Below the pieces are notes generated by a model. It was not told the origin of the DNA. It ran no database searches and was given only the letters and a program-made list of their open reading frames with translations. 64,000 nt of DNA from Tamarix chinensis. Its lineage: Eukaryota > Streptophyta > Magnoliopsida > Caryophyllales > Tamaricaceae. Positions 25,942 through 37,997 of this stretch are shown one piece after another (positions within the stretch are counted from its first letter, which is position 1; each line of letters begins with the position of its first letter). Location of the stretch: the NCBI GenBank assembly GCA_030549775.1, contig CM060181.1:57905701-57969700 (forward strand), read 5' to 3'. Made by a program: the position numbers and the translations under genes.

Positions 25942-27552
25942 GCTTTAGTAGTAAAATAAGGGTATTAGCCTTAAAATGGTTAACCATGCTATCATTAGCT
26001 AAAATAGGGTTAGGTAGTTATATTAGTCGATGATAGAATGTTAGTAACAATATTTGTAATAATAATGATAATAAATTTAATAATAGTAGTAATAGTAGTA
26101 GTAGTAGTAGTAGTAGTAAAGTTATAATAATAATCATACCAAATAATTTATACTTAAGGCTAGGAGGGGTTAGGGCACAACTTAGTGAAGGTGGCAGTAG
26201 CGATGGTGGTGGAAGTGTTGGTTTTGGAGAAGGTGGATCTTTTAGAGCTGGAAGAGAGAGAGTAAGATGATGGTTGTGGGAGTGATGGAATCTTTAGGAT
26301 GAGAGGGTTGCAATGGCGTCGGTAGTGCAATAAGTGTGGCGGCATAAGTGGCGATGGTTGTGGTAGCTGAGGATCGTTAGGGAAAGGTAGGGGATGTTTT
26401 GCTGGGTTGATTAGGTGGCAAGGGAAGTGGTGATTGTGGCGGATGAGGTGGAGAACTACGGCGAGAAGGGCGGAGATGGGGTGCAAAGGGCAGCTCAAGC
26501 TGCCATATTTGCACAATCAGGGTGGTTCGTGTAGGGGTATTTAGGGGTTGTGAGTGGCTTGGTTTGGTGGAGGGTAATGTAGGGAAGGGAGTGGGTGGTG
26601 TTTTGTGTGGCAGTGTTACACGATGGCTGCTAGGGTGGTGTTTAAACTGGCAACATCAGCAAAATGTGTTGGAATTTCTAGGTCGAGCATAGGAGGGCAT
26701 ATGGGGGCCGGTATGGGTATTTATGGGCTAAGGGAGGTAGAAGAAGACCGAAGGGGGAAGAGGAAAGGGGGGTAGGCATGGCAAGGGCTCACCGGCCAGC
26801 TGTAGTAAGCAGGTACAAGCCTACAAATGGCAGGGTGTAGGTTGCAGGTGGGGGAAAAAGGAAAGGAAGGGGAGCACTCAAGGGAGACAGATGAGGGGGA
26901 TTTGGGTTGAAATGGGAAGGAAAATGATGGGGAGATAGAAGCGAGTAGGTCAACATGAACTGGTAGGGGGCAGGACAATGGCTGGTTACAGGTGCTACTT
27001 ACAACACGAGGACGGGAGAAAGGAGGAGGAAGAAAAAGGAGGGAGTTGGACCAGCTGATTGGGGGGAAAAAGAAAGGAAAAAAGAGGGGAGAACTAGGCG
27101 GGTGAGGGAGGAAAAAAAAGACGACGCGGATTGGGTCGTGCGGGGGAGAGAAGAGAGGAGGGGGGTGTGGCCCAACCAAGGGAAGAAGAGGGGAAAAAGA
27201 AAAGGAGAAAAGAGAAAAAAGGAAGGAAAATGGGAAAAAAAGAAAAATGAAAATAGGTTGTTGGGGTGTTTAGGATATTTTAGTATTTTTGAATATCTGA
27301 AAACAATAAAAATTAGTAAAAATAATAATTAAATTTCTTTTTATATTAATATAGAAAATTTTGGGTAAATTTTCCTAAATTCTATTTTAATTAACAAATT
27401 ACCCTAATCTTTCCTAATTAAATTCTTTATTATTTTTCTCCTTTTTTTCTTAATTACTGCCATTATTTTATTAAAATAATATATTTAATTAATTTCACTA
27501 ATAAATTCCTATTTTACTATAATTTTCTAAATTAGGGTTTTGGGATATTACA
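25238..27552 (-). mobile_element. Giant LTR-like element 6, 5' part
   Basis: This continues element 6 after element 2. The first few hundred bases still belong to its 3' half (the GCTTGGAGCACGCTCTTACG block at 25660 matches element 2 at 22915). Then come the trinucleotide repeat (25794-25940), a leader with TATA-like box (26719-26725), a purine-rich tract (27000-27250) and the AT-rich 5' end. The 5' terminus reads TGTAATATCCCAAAACCC from 27552 leftward. The following TCCAT has no confirmed partner on the left. Confidence 0.65.
25794..25940. repeat. Palindromic (AAT)n(ATT)n microsatellite
   Basis: A run of AAT units switches at about 25813 to a run of roughly 42 ATT units, with a few CATT interruptions. 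The junction can fold back on itself as a long AT hairpin. Confidence 0.9.
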
Positions 27553-29215
27553 TCCATCCTTTTGACTCTTGTGCCTCTTGGATTTATTTTTCTGATCAAT
27601 TCATTATCTAACACTTGCTCTCTTTTCTCTCTTTACCTTACCATAATTATCTAAGTGTGGGTGCTTTCTTTCTTTTTCTTCTCCCTTCTCTTTTCTACAA
27701 TAATCGAGGTCATTGCCTCTTACTTCTTCCATTTATGATCTATTCTTTCTCTTCTTCTTAATTTCCACCTTAGTTCCTCTTTGTTTTTTTTTAAATAAAA
27801 AGGATTAAGGTTTACAAAGGGTTGAAGATCTATGTTTTTCTCCTCTTGGAAATTCTAACCTTGAGAGAAGCTTAAGTTATACTTCATCTTCTTCTTCTTC
27901 TTTTTATTTTTTGGTTCTTAAGTGGATTTTAAATGAATTTTTACTTATTTTTTTATTCTTGTTATTATTGGGATAATCAAGAGTTTTAATAGAAACCACC
28001 AAGCTAGAAGTAATTGATCATTGCTAGAAGATAGTTCATTAAGGTTAGACAATCTTATATTCAACATACCTAAGTGTTTAAGTTGCATATTGTGGTTGGC
28101 ATAATATTGGTGTGTTTTATGATGTGCATGTGTTATGTTAATCTTTTGTTTCAGAGCATGATTGGCCTAATTTAAAATTAGAAGTTTAAGCATGTTTTAG
28201 TCAGTTGGTTCTTAAAGCATGATTCTTGTGACTTATGTATGAAGAATGTTGTGATTAGTTTAATGGGCATGAATATATGTTATAAGGTGTCAAGATTGAT
28301 TTTATATACCTTTTATAAGTTGAGTATCATGCTAGGACTATGTGGCTAAGTTAGGAATTTTTTATTATTAATCGCATGTTGTATCTAGTATTTTATCCAA
28401 GTAAATCAATCAACTAGTATGGGTAAAACTAGTCAATTGGTTCACCAATAAATTGATTTTGGCCTACCATTCAATTGAGTAAGTTGGAGTTTTACTACAA
28501 ATCACCTAAGTTGTGTTCCTATCAAAGGAAACAATTGTCTAGTTCATCTAAATTTTATTATCCTTTCTATTTTGAAACAATAAACTAGTGAGTGCAACCG
28601 GTCCACTGGCACACAAGTCAACTAGTCAACCTCATACCAATTGATTAGTTTTTTTTCCTTTTGATTATGTTATTCTATTTTGAGTCTCAGACCAGTCAAC
28701 CAGTTCCTTAGGTAAATTGTGTGATATTTTAAGGGTTTAACCTTAATTTTTGACTTAACCTTTGGCATTTAAATCATTATTGTGGCCATTAATCATTAAA
28801 TTTAGGAAAAGGTTAAAAACGTTTAAAGATATAGTTGTAGCTTGAAAGCCTTGTTTGGATAAGTTTGGTGTTATTTCTAAACATTCAATTTGGTAGCTTG
28901 GATAACTTGGTTTGTGTTTGGTGTCAACACTTAGAAGCACCAAACTGAATTTATAATGGAAGTTAGCAGTGATTTGTGATATCACCTTATGAATACTTAA
29001 AATGGAATTAAAATATTCTTGGAGCCTTTTTTCCTTCCAAATCTGGAGGCACTTAACCGAGAGTTAATGAGTGGGTTGCCTTTATGTTTCTATTATTTTC
29101 TACTTAATACTAATTTTTTTCTCTATATGATTATGATTGGTAGGAGTATGCGCATATTACAAGGGTGAGGATAAATACTATGAACTGCAAGCATGAAATT
29201 TGTGGCCAGTATGTG
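27553..29215. other. Decayed LTR-like DNA with motif cluster, no gene seen
   Basis: A TCTCTT-rich leader-like tract (27600-27790), a T-rich stretch and a cluster of CAATTGGTT/CAACTAGT words (28395-28710) resemble the region at 16975-18165. No conserved coding sequence was found. The last five bases, ATGTG at 29211-29215, form the left target duplication of element 4. Confidence 0.45.
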
Positions 29216-29221
29216 TGCAAT
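29216..29221 (-). mobile_element. Detached tip of element 4 left of element 3
   Basis: TG at 29216-29217 is the terminal dinucleotide of element 4, followed by the GCAAT copy of element 3's target duplication. The rest of element 4 resumes at 33681 with GCAACACCCC. With element 3 removed, the junction gives a typical end, TGCAACACCCC. Confidence 0.7.
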
Positions 29222-30327
29222 TGAAATGCCTAGAAAATTCTAATTTTATTAATTATTATTAAATAAGATTTTATTATGAAAATTTATTAAATAATTTATT
29301 TTTATTAAAATAAAAGGGAATTAGTTGGGGCAAATTAAGTAGATATTACAAACATTTTAAATTGGAGAAATTTTGGTATTTTGGCTAATTAAGTATTTTA
29401 TTTTAGAAATTAATTAAATAAATTATTTTATTTAAAATAATAAGGAGAAAATATTTTTAATTTATATTAATTTTATAAATAATTTAATTGAAGAAAATTT
29501 GGGTGTTTTGCTAATTAAGATGGAATTTATGAAAAATCCTTTAAAAATCCTATTTTAGCCTAAAAGGGATTTCAATATTGTTTTTTATAAATATTATTAT
29601 ATTTAAATATCCAAAATATCCCAAGTAATTTAATTAACCTAAACCATTATTCTCCTCCTTTTCTCTTTCCTTTTTCCTTTCTTTCTCCCTTTTTCTTTCT
29701 TCTTCCTTCCTTTTTCTTTTTCTTTTCCTCCCTTATTGGGCATGCCTTCCTGCGGCTCAGTCCTTTCTTTTTCTTCCTCTTCCGATGGCCTAGATCTCTA
29801 TGCCACTTCGTACCCTTTATATCACAAAAATGCATCATTTCAAGAAAAAAAAATAGCCACGGCCAGCCCGTGCATCCGTCCTGTTTGTGGCACCCTTCCA
29901 CGCCGCGTTTTTACTTCTTCTTCCCCTGAACGCAGAGTTTCATTTAAACTCCTCCCCTCCTCGCGCCCGACCGGCCGGTTCCTTCTTTCCTTTTCTCCTT
30001 TTTCTTTCCCCGACCGCCGACTCGCCCCTTCCTTCTTCCACCTTTCCCCACCATTGTCGAACCTGCAACTCCCATCCCCCGAAAATGGTGCCACCGGCCA
30101 CAAGTGTCATGACCGGCATTTCTCCCACCCATTCTCTTTTCCTCAATGCACGCTTCAATTTGAATTGCTCCACTCTCCTTTTCTTCCCCACGTTTGCCCC
30201 CATTTCCCTCGCAAAGGTCTGGCAAAATTTTGAAATTTTGCCGCTCGATCAACGGCATAACCACCCCATTTTCCCATCAATTTTGACCTTCTGGTAACCC
30301 CCACCACTCAAGCCTACCCTCTACCAC

Positions 30328-30335
30328 TATAAATA
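30328..30335 (+). promoter_or_regulatory. TATA box of element 3
   Basis: CTATAAATAAC precedes the leader at the same relative position as in the other copies, about 1.1 kb from the 5' end. Confidence 0.6.
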
Positions 30336-31364
30336 ACCTTCATTTGGCCTGAAATTGAGCTTTCTTTTCCCTAAAACCCTAAGTGCAACCGGTGCGCCGC
30401 CGCCACTTTAGACGCCCCATTCTCCACTATTCTCCACCGTTATCCAACCTTGCCACCTCTTCTTTCTCCCAAACTCTTCCCTGAAATGTCCTCTAATTAA
30501 CTAAACTATCCACATCCTTCGATTCTCCTTGCACGAGCCTCCATAACCGTGCAAAGTTTGCTAGTTCTCTCGTCAGAAATTTCTACCCTGAAACCTTAAA
30601 CCACCGTCCACCACCACATATGCCACTTCTTCCACCCTCTAAACCACTCAAAATCTCCTGCTAATTCTCCTCCACCAACCCATAAACTTATTTTATTTGC
30701 ATCCTTTCCCCTTTCCTCTTTTTCTTCATTTTCACCCCTCTTAGATCACTTTTTCGACCATCTCCGGGCACCACTGCCGGTGCCACCCATCCCCACCAAC
30801 TCAAGGTGAAACCCTAGACGTTTTAACCACTTCCTTTCGAATTATTGAGAATTATTATGATTTTATCCTAATTTTTAATGTTAGTTTGATTTTAATTATT
30901 ATTATTATAATTATTATTATTATTGTTATCAACTATAAACAAATTGCTAAATTTTGTTGACAGGTTTGGGAGTATTCATGAATTAGATAAATTATTATTC
31001 TAGAACTTTAGTTATTTAATGGAATTATTATATGTTTACTATTATTATTATTATTATTATTATTATTAGTAGAATTATTTATTTAGTATTTGAATTATTT
31101 AATAGAGGGCCGAAACCTTAAAATTTAATTAGGTATCACACTCTTTCATTTTAGTAATATTATTAGCATTTTTACTATTATTAATATTTATATTATTATT
31201 ATCTTTATTAACTTTTATATTATAAGTATATACATTGTATTAATATTGTTAGTACCATTTTCGAATAGTATTATTATTAAGTGGGGTGGTTTTGAAAGCC
31301 ACATTGTAATTTTAAGATTTATATTATTATTAATATTAAGAGTATTATTAATAATATTTTACTT

Positions 31365-31445
31365 TTATTATTATTATTATTATTATTGTTGTTGTTGTTG
31401 TTGTTGTTATTATTATTATTATTATTACTATTACTATTACTATTA
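31365..31445. repeat. TTA/TTG/TTA/CTA trinucleotide blocks of element 3
   Basis: Blocks of TTA, TTG, TTA and then TAC follow each other, a shorter version of the compound repeat in element 1. A hairpin AAGGGTAGAAACCCTT follows directly at 31458-31473. Confidence 0.9.
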
Positions 31446-31949
31446 CTATTTTGGGTGAAGGGTAGAAACCCTTATATCACCACTCTTTTTGAATGAAAAT
31501 AGTAATTTTATTTTATTTTTAATTCATATCTTGTATAGTTAATTATTGTATAATATTGTGCTCATTAAAAACCAAGTCTTAGAATAAGTTAGAGAATAAT
31601 AAAATTTTAGGGGGAGTCTAATTCTAGTATATTTTTATATATTAGGTGAACCCAGTCAAATCCCTCAAGTGGAATAGGAGTGTGCACCAAGACCGGTGTC
31701 GTGTTAGGTAAGGGTTTACTAAGGCCATTTGTGTGTTTATTTGCATTATGTGTTTCATCTGCCATGCATTCTATGTTTATTATTATTAATTATTTCATAT
31801 ATGGCATGATTATAAAGTTAAATTATGTTGGTATGAGTAAATCATGGCATGAGGATTATGTGTATGTTTATGTTATTACCATTGTATGATATGGCCTTAA
31901 GACGTGCATGGTAGGGTGGTAAAATAATGATGGGTAGTGTAACAATGTA

Positions 31950-32480
31950 GCGTTAGAGTTTTGCATGAATGACATGATATTAGGGTTTCGCATAAAAGGG
32001 CATGGTGTTAGGGTTTTGTGTGAAATGGTATGGGTTGGAGTTTTGCATGAAATAGTATGGTGTTATGGTTTGCATGGAAGCATGTCTACGTGGAGCTAGG
32101 GTTAGCATATGAATTAGGGTTTGCATGGGAGTGCGGTATATATGGATCTAGGGTTTGCATATGAATCATGGTTTGCATGGAAGTGTGGTCTACGTGAAGC
32201 TAGGGCCTGCATGTGAATTTGGGTTGCATGGAAGCATGTTACGTGGAATTATGGTTTGCATGGGAGCTAGGCTTTGCATGGAAGCATGGTTTACGTGGAG
32301 TTAGGGTTTGCATGGGAGCTAGGGTTTTCATGGAAACGTGGTTTACGTGGAGTTAGGGTTTGCATGGAAGTGTGAGTCACGTGGAGCTAGGGTTTGTATG
32401 GGAACTAGGGTTTGCATGAGAGTGTGATTTATGTGGAGTTAGGGTTTGCATGGTAGCTAGAGTTTGTAGGGATATTAGAG
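31950..32480 (+). repeat. AGGGTTTGCATGG minisatellite of element 3
   Basis: About 20 degenerate units contain AGGGTTTGCATGGGAG or CATGGAAGYGTGGTTTACG. A higher-order repeat of about 62 bp alternates 'ACGTGGAG' and 'GGGAGCTAGG' units at 32220-32440. Confidence 0.85.
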
Positions 32481-32639
32481 TATGTCAAGTATGATGGGAT
32501 GATTAACTAGGGTTGAAGTGGTTAACCTAAGTTGAGGAGTAAGCATGGTAGGAACCTAATTTGCATGTCTTGAAATGAACATCGAAATAAGATACTTAAC
32601 TTATTAAAAACATAAAGTGGAAGATGTTGAGCCGGGGCC

Positions 32640-32935
32640 AAACTGATCCACCAGCTATAATAGTGGCAGGGAATATTTCCCTCGCGACTGATCCACTGGC
32701 TATAATAGTGGGGGATCCCGAGCTCAACAAACCAAACTATATATATTCATAATATGTGGGAAGACACTAATTACTTATAGTGGAACGCCATATAAGAAAG
32801 GGGCCAGACCGATCCACCGGCATATAATAGTGGCAGGGTATGTTACCCTCGCAACCGATCCATCAGCTAAAATAGTGGCAGGGCATGTGCCCTAACAACC
32901 GATCCACCGGCTAAAATAGTGGGGTTCCCGTACTC
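32640..32935 (+). repeat. Hairpin-unit array of element 3
   Basis: Five or six units contain GATCCACCGG and AATAGTGG. Three have perfect stems with different sequences: 32668-32682 (AGGGAATATTTCCCT), 32835-32849 (AGGGTATGTTACCCT) and 32880-32893 (AGGGCATGTGCCCT). A spacer at 32705-32800 splits the array. Confidence 0.9.
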
Positions 32936-34444
32936 GTATGGACCTGATAAAGAACATGTTATGAATCAAATTCCAATGAAAGAAAGACTGAATAATTAAC
33001 CTGGACCTTTTTGGGCTTTATGTGTGTGGACTTATTGAATTTGGGTTATGGTTTTCACTTTATGCTTTTATATACTATATGTATGGTTTGTAATTGTATG
33101 TGATCATTATTTGCATGATTTAATGTGTTATATGCCGGCCTTAGTATTCGGTTACCTTACTCAGTACGTAGCGTAATGATCGCCCATTTCATGGGTGCTG
33201 CTCATTCCCACGAGTAGAAGGCCTGTCTGATCTATTGCAAATAGGAGATACCTACTTTGATGCTATTGATGTCTGCGGGACATCAGAAGGGGTGGAGTGA
33301 TAGTCGGGCTAGATCAATATCTAGAGTGACGTGGCCATTTTTCTTTTTATTTATGACTCATGTTACTTTTATTATGTTTGAATTGTCTAAAAAATTTTAT
33401 TAATGTTGTCTAGTTATTATCTGAAAAAAAATAAACAATAGTTGGTATTTTGGATTATGTAAGACTTGTGCGTAATCTGATTCTCCTATTTATAAATTCG
33501 ATTTATTGATGTTATTATTAAAAGTATTTTCTTAGCCTTAGCACTTGGTACCGGAACGATAGGAACGAATTGGTCTGGTACTAAGTGTGGCGATAACATC
33601 CCTAGAATTCATGGGTTTTGAATTAAGTGTTTTTAATTACTTCTGATTTCAAAAAAAATAGTGAATTTTGGGGTGTTACAGCAACACCCCAAAATTCTCT
33701 ATTTTTTTTAAATGAAAGTAATTAAATTAAAAATCTGTGAATTTCGGGGATATTACGGCCACACTTAATACCATACCCGTTCATTAATATCGTTCCAATA
33801 CTAAGTGCTAAGGCTAAAAAGGATATTTTTTCAACTTAAATTAATACTTAACCCAAGAGTTCATAAGAAGAATTAGAAGGATCGTACATAAAAATCAGAG
33901 TACGCGTAAAAAAATCATAACCTAGAGAGCTTTATCAAATTTCCAAAAAGAGAAATAAAGTTTACAACTAATAAAAGTTTTGTCTCGAATACTAAATACA
34001 AAGTAATAAGTCATAAAAGGGGAAATCCAATACAAAAATAAATAATAGAAGGACATAAAATAACATGGAGAGAGAAATTACCACGTCACTCTTGATCATT
34101 GAGACAAGCACATGCTCAACACTCAACCCCGCTTGATGCCTCATGGACATCGAAGATATCAAAATATGCATCACCCACTTGCATAAAGCCAGAAGGGCCT
34201 TCTGCTCGTGGGAATGAGCAACACCCATAAAAAGAGTGATCAATACGCTACGTACTGAGAAAGGTAATCGTGCACTAAGGCCAATACATATAAGCACATA
34301 GTTCTAGCAGAATAATAAAATAGTATACGATCACTTCAGATAAATACATAAGTAAAGGCCAATTATAGTCCAGATTAATTGATTAATTAATTTCTTATCG
34401 ATTCTCATTTCACACCATACTTCTTATCAAGTCCATGTGAGTAC

Positions 34445-34800
34445 GAGAACCCCACTATTTTAGCCGGTGGATCGGTCTGCAGGGCACCCTGGCACCTGGC
34501 CATTATTATAGTCGGTGGATAGGTCACTTATAGGGTAACATACCCTAACCACTATTATACGCTGGTGGATTGGTCTGACCCCTACTTGCATGGTATTCCA
34601 CTGTAAGTACTTAGTGTCTTTTATGTGTCTTAGCAAATTCAGGGTTTGGTTTATTGAGCTTGGGATCCCCCACTATTATTATTGGTGGATCGGTCACACA
34701 TAGGGTAACATGTCCTAACCATTTTGATACGCTGCTGGATTGGTCTCCAAGGCAACTTGGCACCCAGCCACTATTATTCTAGTGGATCGATCTGGGGCCC
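34445..34800 (-). repeat. Hairpin-unit array of element 4
   Basis: Six units share CCACTATTATAGYCGGTGGAT-like cores. Perfect stems occur at 34480-34491 (CAGGGCACCCTG), 34532-34546 (AGGGTAACATACCCT) and 34747-34760 (CCAAGGCAACTTGG). The first and third are aligned units whose stems differ by a G:C to A:T pair. Confidence 0.85.
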
Positions 34801-35379
34801 GACTCAATAATATTTCACTTTACATGATTAATGTCTTAAGTTTCTTATTTAGAATTTAACCCTAGACATGCATAACTAACTCCCTCTACGCATATCCTCT
34901 AAAAAGGACTCATCTTACATCGTAAGACTCATGTACCTCCTAACTTGGCCCAACATCCTTACCTCCTTACCCTAGCTCACACTAGAGCCCATTTCCCATA
35001 TATGTGAGTCAAGGCTCACTACCTTACACTTCTAACTCCATTCACCGTCTCACTCTAGGATTTTATTCTGAAACCCTAATTTAGGCCAAAGTGGCCCATC
35101 CTACTCCACCTCACACATCCCAAATCATTTTAACACTTCATACATCATAACCCATAGATTCCACCCTCATCATTACACTTTAATCACCAAGTACACATGT
35201 GACCACGAAACCCTAAGTAGCCACGCCAAACCCTAGCTGGCTACTTCAAACCCTAGCTTGGTCTTCTATGTACTCTTATACTATCTCATGTACTATTTTT
35301 CATTTAAAGCATTCAAACACCCAAACAACACTTCCATTACCTTCCTCACACCTTAAATCAACTTTCCACACGTAAAATT

Positions 35380-35880
35380 CACCCCCATGCAAACTTTATA
35401 CATCCCATGCAACCCTTCAAACTTTTTCATGCAAACCCTAAAACTCCCACATGAAACCCTAGATTCACCCATGCAAACCCTAGATCCATCCCTATAAAAC
35501 CCTAAATTCTTCCATGCAAATCCCTAGATTCCTCCTTATAAAACCCTAGATTCCCCCATGCGAAACCCTAGATCCATCCCTACAAAACCCTAAATTCCTA
35601 CATGTAAATCCCTAGATTCCTCCATGCAAAACCCTAGATTCCTTCATGCGAAACCCTAGATCCATCCCTACAAAACCCTAAATTCCTCCATGCACATCCC
35701 TAGATTCCTCCATGTAAATCGCTAGATTCCTCCATGCAACACCCTAGATTCCTCCATGCGAAACCCTAGATCCTCCCATACAAAACTATAGATTAGATTC
35801 TCCCATGCAACTCCTTAAGTTAGATTCTTCCATGCAAAACCATAGATTCTCTCATACGCAACCCTAAATTCTTCCATACA
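35380..35880 (-). repeat. Telobox-like minisatellite of element 4
   Basis: Units of about 23-24 bp contain AAACCCTAGATTCCTCCATG; at least ten exact AAACCCTA octamers lie within about 400 bp. A higher-order repeat of about 120 bp (around 35540-35720) is visible. This is the minus-strand match of the AGGGTTTGCATGG array in element 3. Confidence 0.9.
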
Positions 35881-36879
35881 AAACCATAGATTAAAATTTT
35901 CCATTCCTTCATTTTACTTTCACCCCCTATTATTCTTCCACTGATGGATCATTAAAATATTTAGGTCAATTCACATCCCTGGGTCAACTTATTTCCCTTT
36001 AGTTAACTTACTCCCCTTGGTTTACTTCTTTCCCCCACACATTACCACATTAAACATCCTCACATGAATGTCTTAAAGGGTCACAACACATTACATTGCA
36101 TTCTAAAATATTTTCGCCACATATACATATCAACATATATAATGAGAAGGCATGTAAGCATACTTTAGCTCCAAGCTAATCCATACATAAAATAGTCAAC
36201 TAATGGCACATGATACACAACATGACATTATACAAGGCATCTAATGCATATAATACACATGGCACAAATAAAGCCTTAGCTGCACCCTTACCTAAAACAA
36301 CACTGGTCTTGGAGCATGCTCTTACGCCTCCTTAAGGCTTTGACTAGTCTCACCTATAAGAAGGAAAAATAAAGATTAGGTTCCCTCCTACTAAAAATAC
36401 CATCAATTCCTCATTTATGCTAAGATTAGGGTTTTGGATAAAATAATAATATAATAGTAATAACACTAACTAATTACTAATTTTGCTAAAGGTAAGAGTA
36501 ATAATAGTCATATTGTAAAAGATAATAATATAAGATTTGAAGATTTTACCCTAATAATAATAATGATACTAAAAATAATAATAATGATAATAAAAATAGT
36601 AATAATAATAATAAGAATAATAAGAATAACAATAATAACGATAATAATAATACTACTACTAATAATAATAATAGTATGGTTTGAAATAAATAGTGGAAAA
36701 AGGGCTTTGACCCTTCACCAAAATAATACTAATAATAATAATATTAACATTAATAATAATAATAATATTATTATTATTATTAATTACAAAATAATAGTAA
36801 TAATAATGAAAATAATAGTAATAATGGTAAAAATTGAAAATAAAGTAAAGTAGGGTTTCAACCTTAGTTTGAAATAATA

Positions 36880-36889
36880 ATAATAACAC

Positions 36890-36945
<56 letters not shown>

Positions 36946-36978
36946 TTAATAATAATAATAATGATAATGATGATGATG

Positions 36979-37028
<50 letters not shown>

Positions 37029-37119
37029 AATAATCACACATAATAATAATAATAGTAATAAAATTGAAATAAAAAAATAGGTCTTCGACCCTCAATAACA
37101 ATAATAATAATAATAACAT

Positions 37120-37184
<65 letters not shown>

Positions 37185-37185
37185 T
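36880..37185. repeat. AAT/ATG/TAG trinucleotide blocks of element 4
   Basis: About 20 AAT units (36890-36960), about 18 GAT/ATG units (36961-37027) and about 21 TAG units (37118-37182) follow in turn, separated by short unique pieces that include the clan's GGTCTTCGACCCT motif at 37081. Confidence 0.95.
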
Positions 37186-37290
37186 ACTCGAAATAATGGA
37201 AATAAAATAACATAAAATAAATAAAGCTTATACTAATAGGGTAAAAGGGTTGAGAGGGTTTAGGGTTCCACCTTGGGTTGGTAGTGACAA

Positions 37291-37461
37291 GCAGTGGTGC
37301 ACAGTGGGGGTGGCGGTAGCCTGAAAAAGAAAAGAAAGGAGAAAAAGTTGAGTGTTGGGAAAAAGAGAGAGAGAAAGAGCGTAGAAGTTGGAGTGTTTAG
37401 GGTTGCCTAGATGGAGAGGATTAGAATGAAGGTAGCGGCGTAGCCAAAGGCGGTGGCTCAC
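37291..37461 (-). other. Leader ORF of element 4 (57 codons shared)
   Basis: The frame reads VSHRLWLRRYLHSNPLHLGN and onward, and aligns without gaps to the element 1 and 2 frames up to the final VHHC. An upstream ATG at 37482 would add seven residues, and the stop shared by elements 1 and 2 is lost, so the frame runs to 37228. Confidence 0.35.
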
Positions 37462-37829
37462 GGCGGCGGTTGTGGTGGCCAAAAGGGAAGAAAAGGAAGA
37501 AAGGGAGAAAAAGAGGGAGAAAGAGGAAAAGAAAGGTAGGGGAAGGTAGATGGCAGTATGCAGAATTGGTTGGAAGGTGTAGGGAGCAGTGGTTGCGGCG
37601 GAAATGGTGGCTAATGGTGGTGCAAAGGGCAGCGTATGTGGAAGAAAGGAATGGACGAGGAGGCTACTTTACACAGCCAAGGTGGCTTGTGTTGGGAAAA
37701 TCGAGGGAGATGGGTGGTGTAGGGAGTACTTAGGTGGGAAGAGTGGGTGGTGGCATTGGCCGACGGCAATGCACATGAGTGATTTTGCTAGGTTGTGGGA
37801 AAAGACTTGATCAAAGTTGGTTATGGGGG

Positions 37830-37837
37830 TATTTATA
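37830..37837 (-). promoter_or_regulatory. TATA box of element 4
   Basis: CTCTATAAATACCCC on the minus strand, just upstream of the leader, matches the position in elements 2 and 3. Confidence 0.6.
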
Positions 37838-37997
37838 GAGCTAAAGGAGGGATAAGGTTAAAGGGGAGAACGGGAGAATTGGGGCAGGTCGGTTAGGGTT
37901 CACCAACGGTGATGTTTGGCCGATGAAATTCAAAGGGTGGCAGGGTGTTTGGGCAGGAAATGAGGGGTCATGTGCGAGAAGGAAGGGAGGCTGCAGG

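Larger units (their letters stand above)
29222..33680 (+). mobile_element. Giant solo LTR-like element 3 (4.5 kb)
   Basis: It starts TGAAATGCCT and ends GGGTGTTACA, flanked by GCAAT (29217-29221) and GCAAC (33681-33685). Inside are an AT-rich 5' part, TATA box (30328), C-rich leader, trinucleotide repeats near 30895-31445, an AGGGTTTGCATGG minisatellite (31950-32480), hairpin units (32640-32935) and the clan's 3' end with TTACTCAGTACGTAG at 33155. It landed about 2 bp inside the 3' tip of element 4. Confidence 0.85.

Noticed and set aside
25744..25959. Poly-isoleucine frame
   Set aside because: A product of the ATT microsatellite only.
29647..30297. Several overlapping frames of 84-165 codons on both strands in the element 3 leader
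   Set aside because: C-rich or purine-rich leader DNA has few stops on either strand; no family resemblance and no match to the frame shared by elements 1, 2 and 4.
35380..35880. Interstitial telomere
   Set aside because: AAACCCTA words are part of a 23-bp minisatellite; the 7-bp telomere unit is not repeated back to back.
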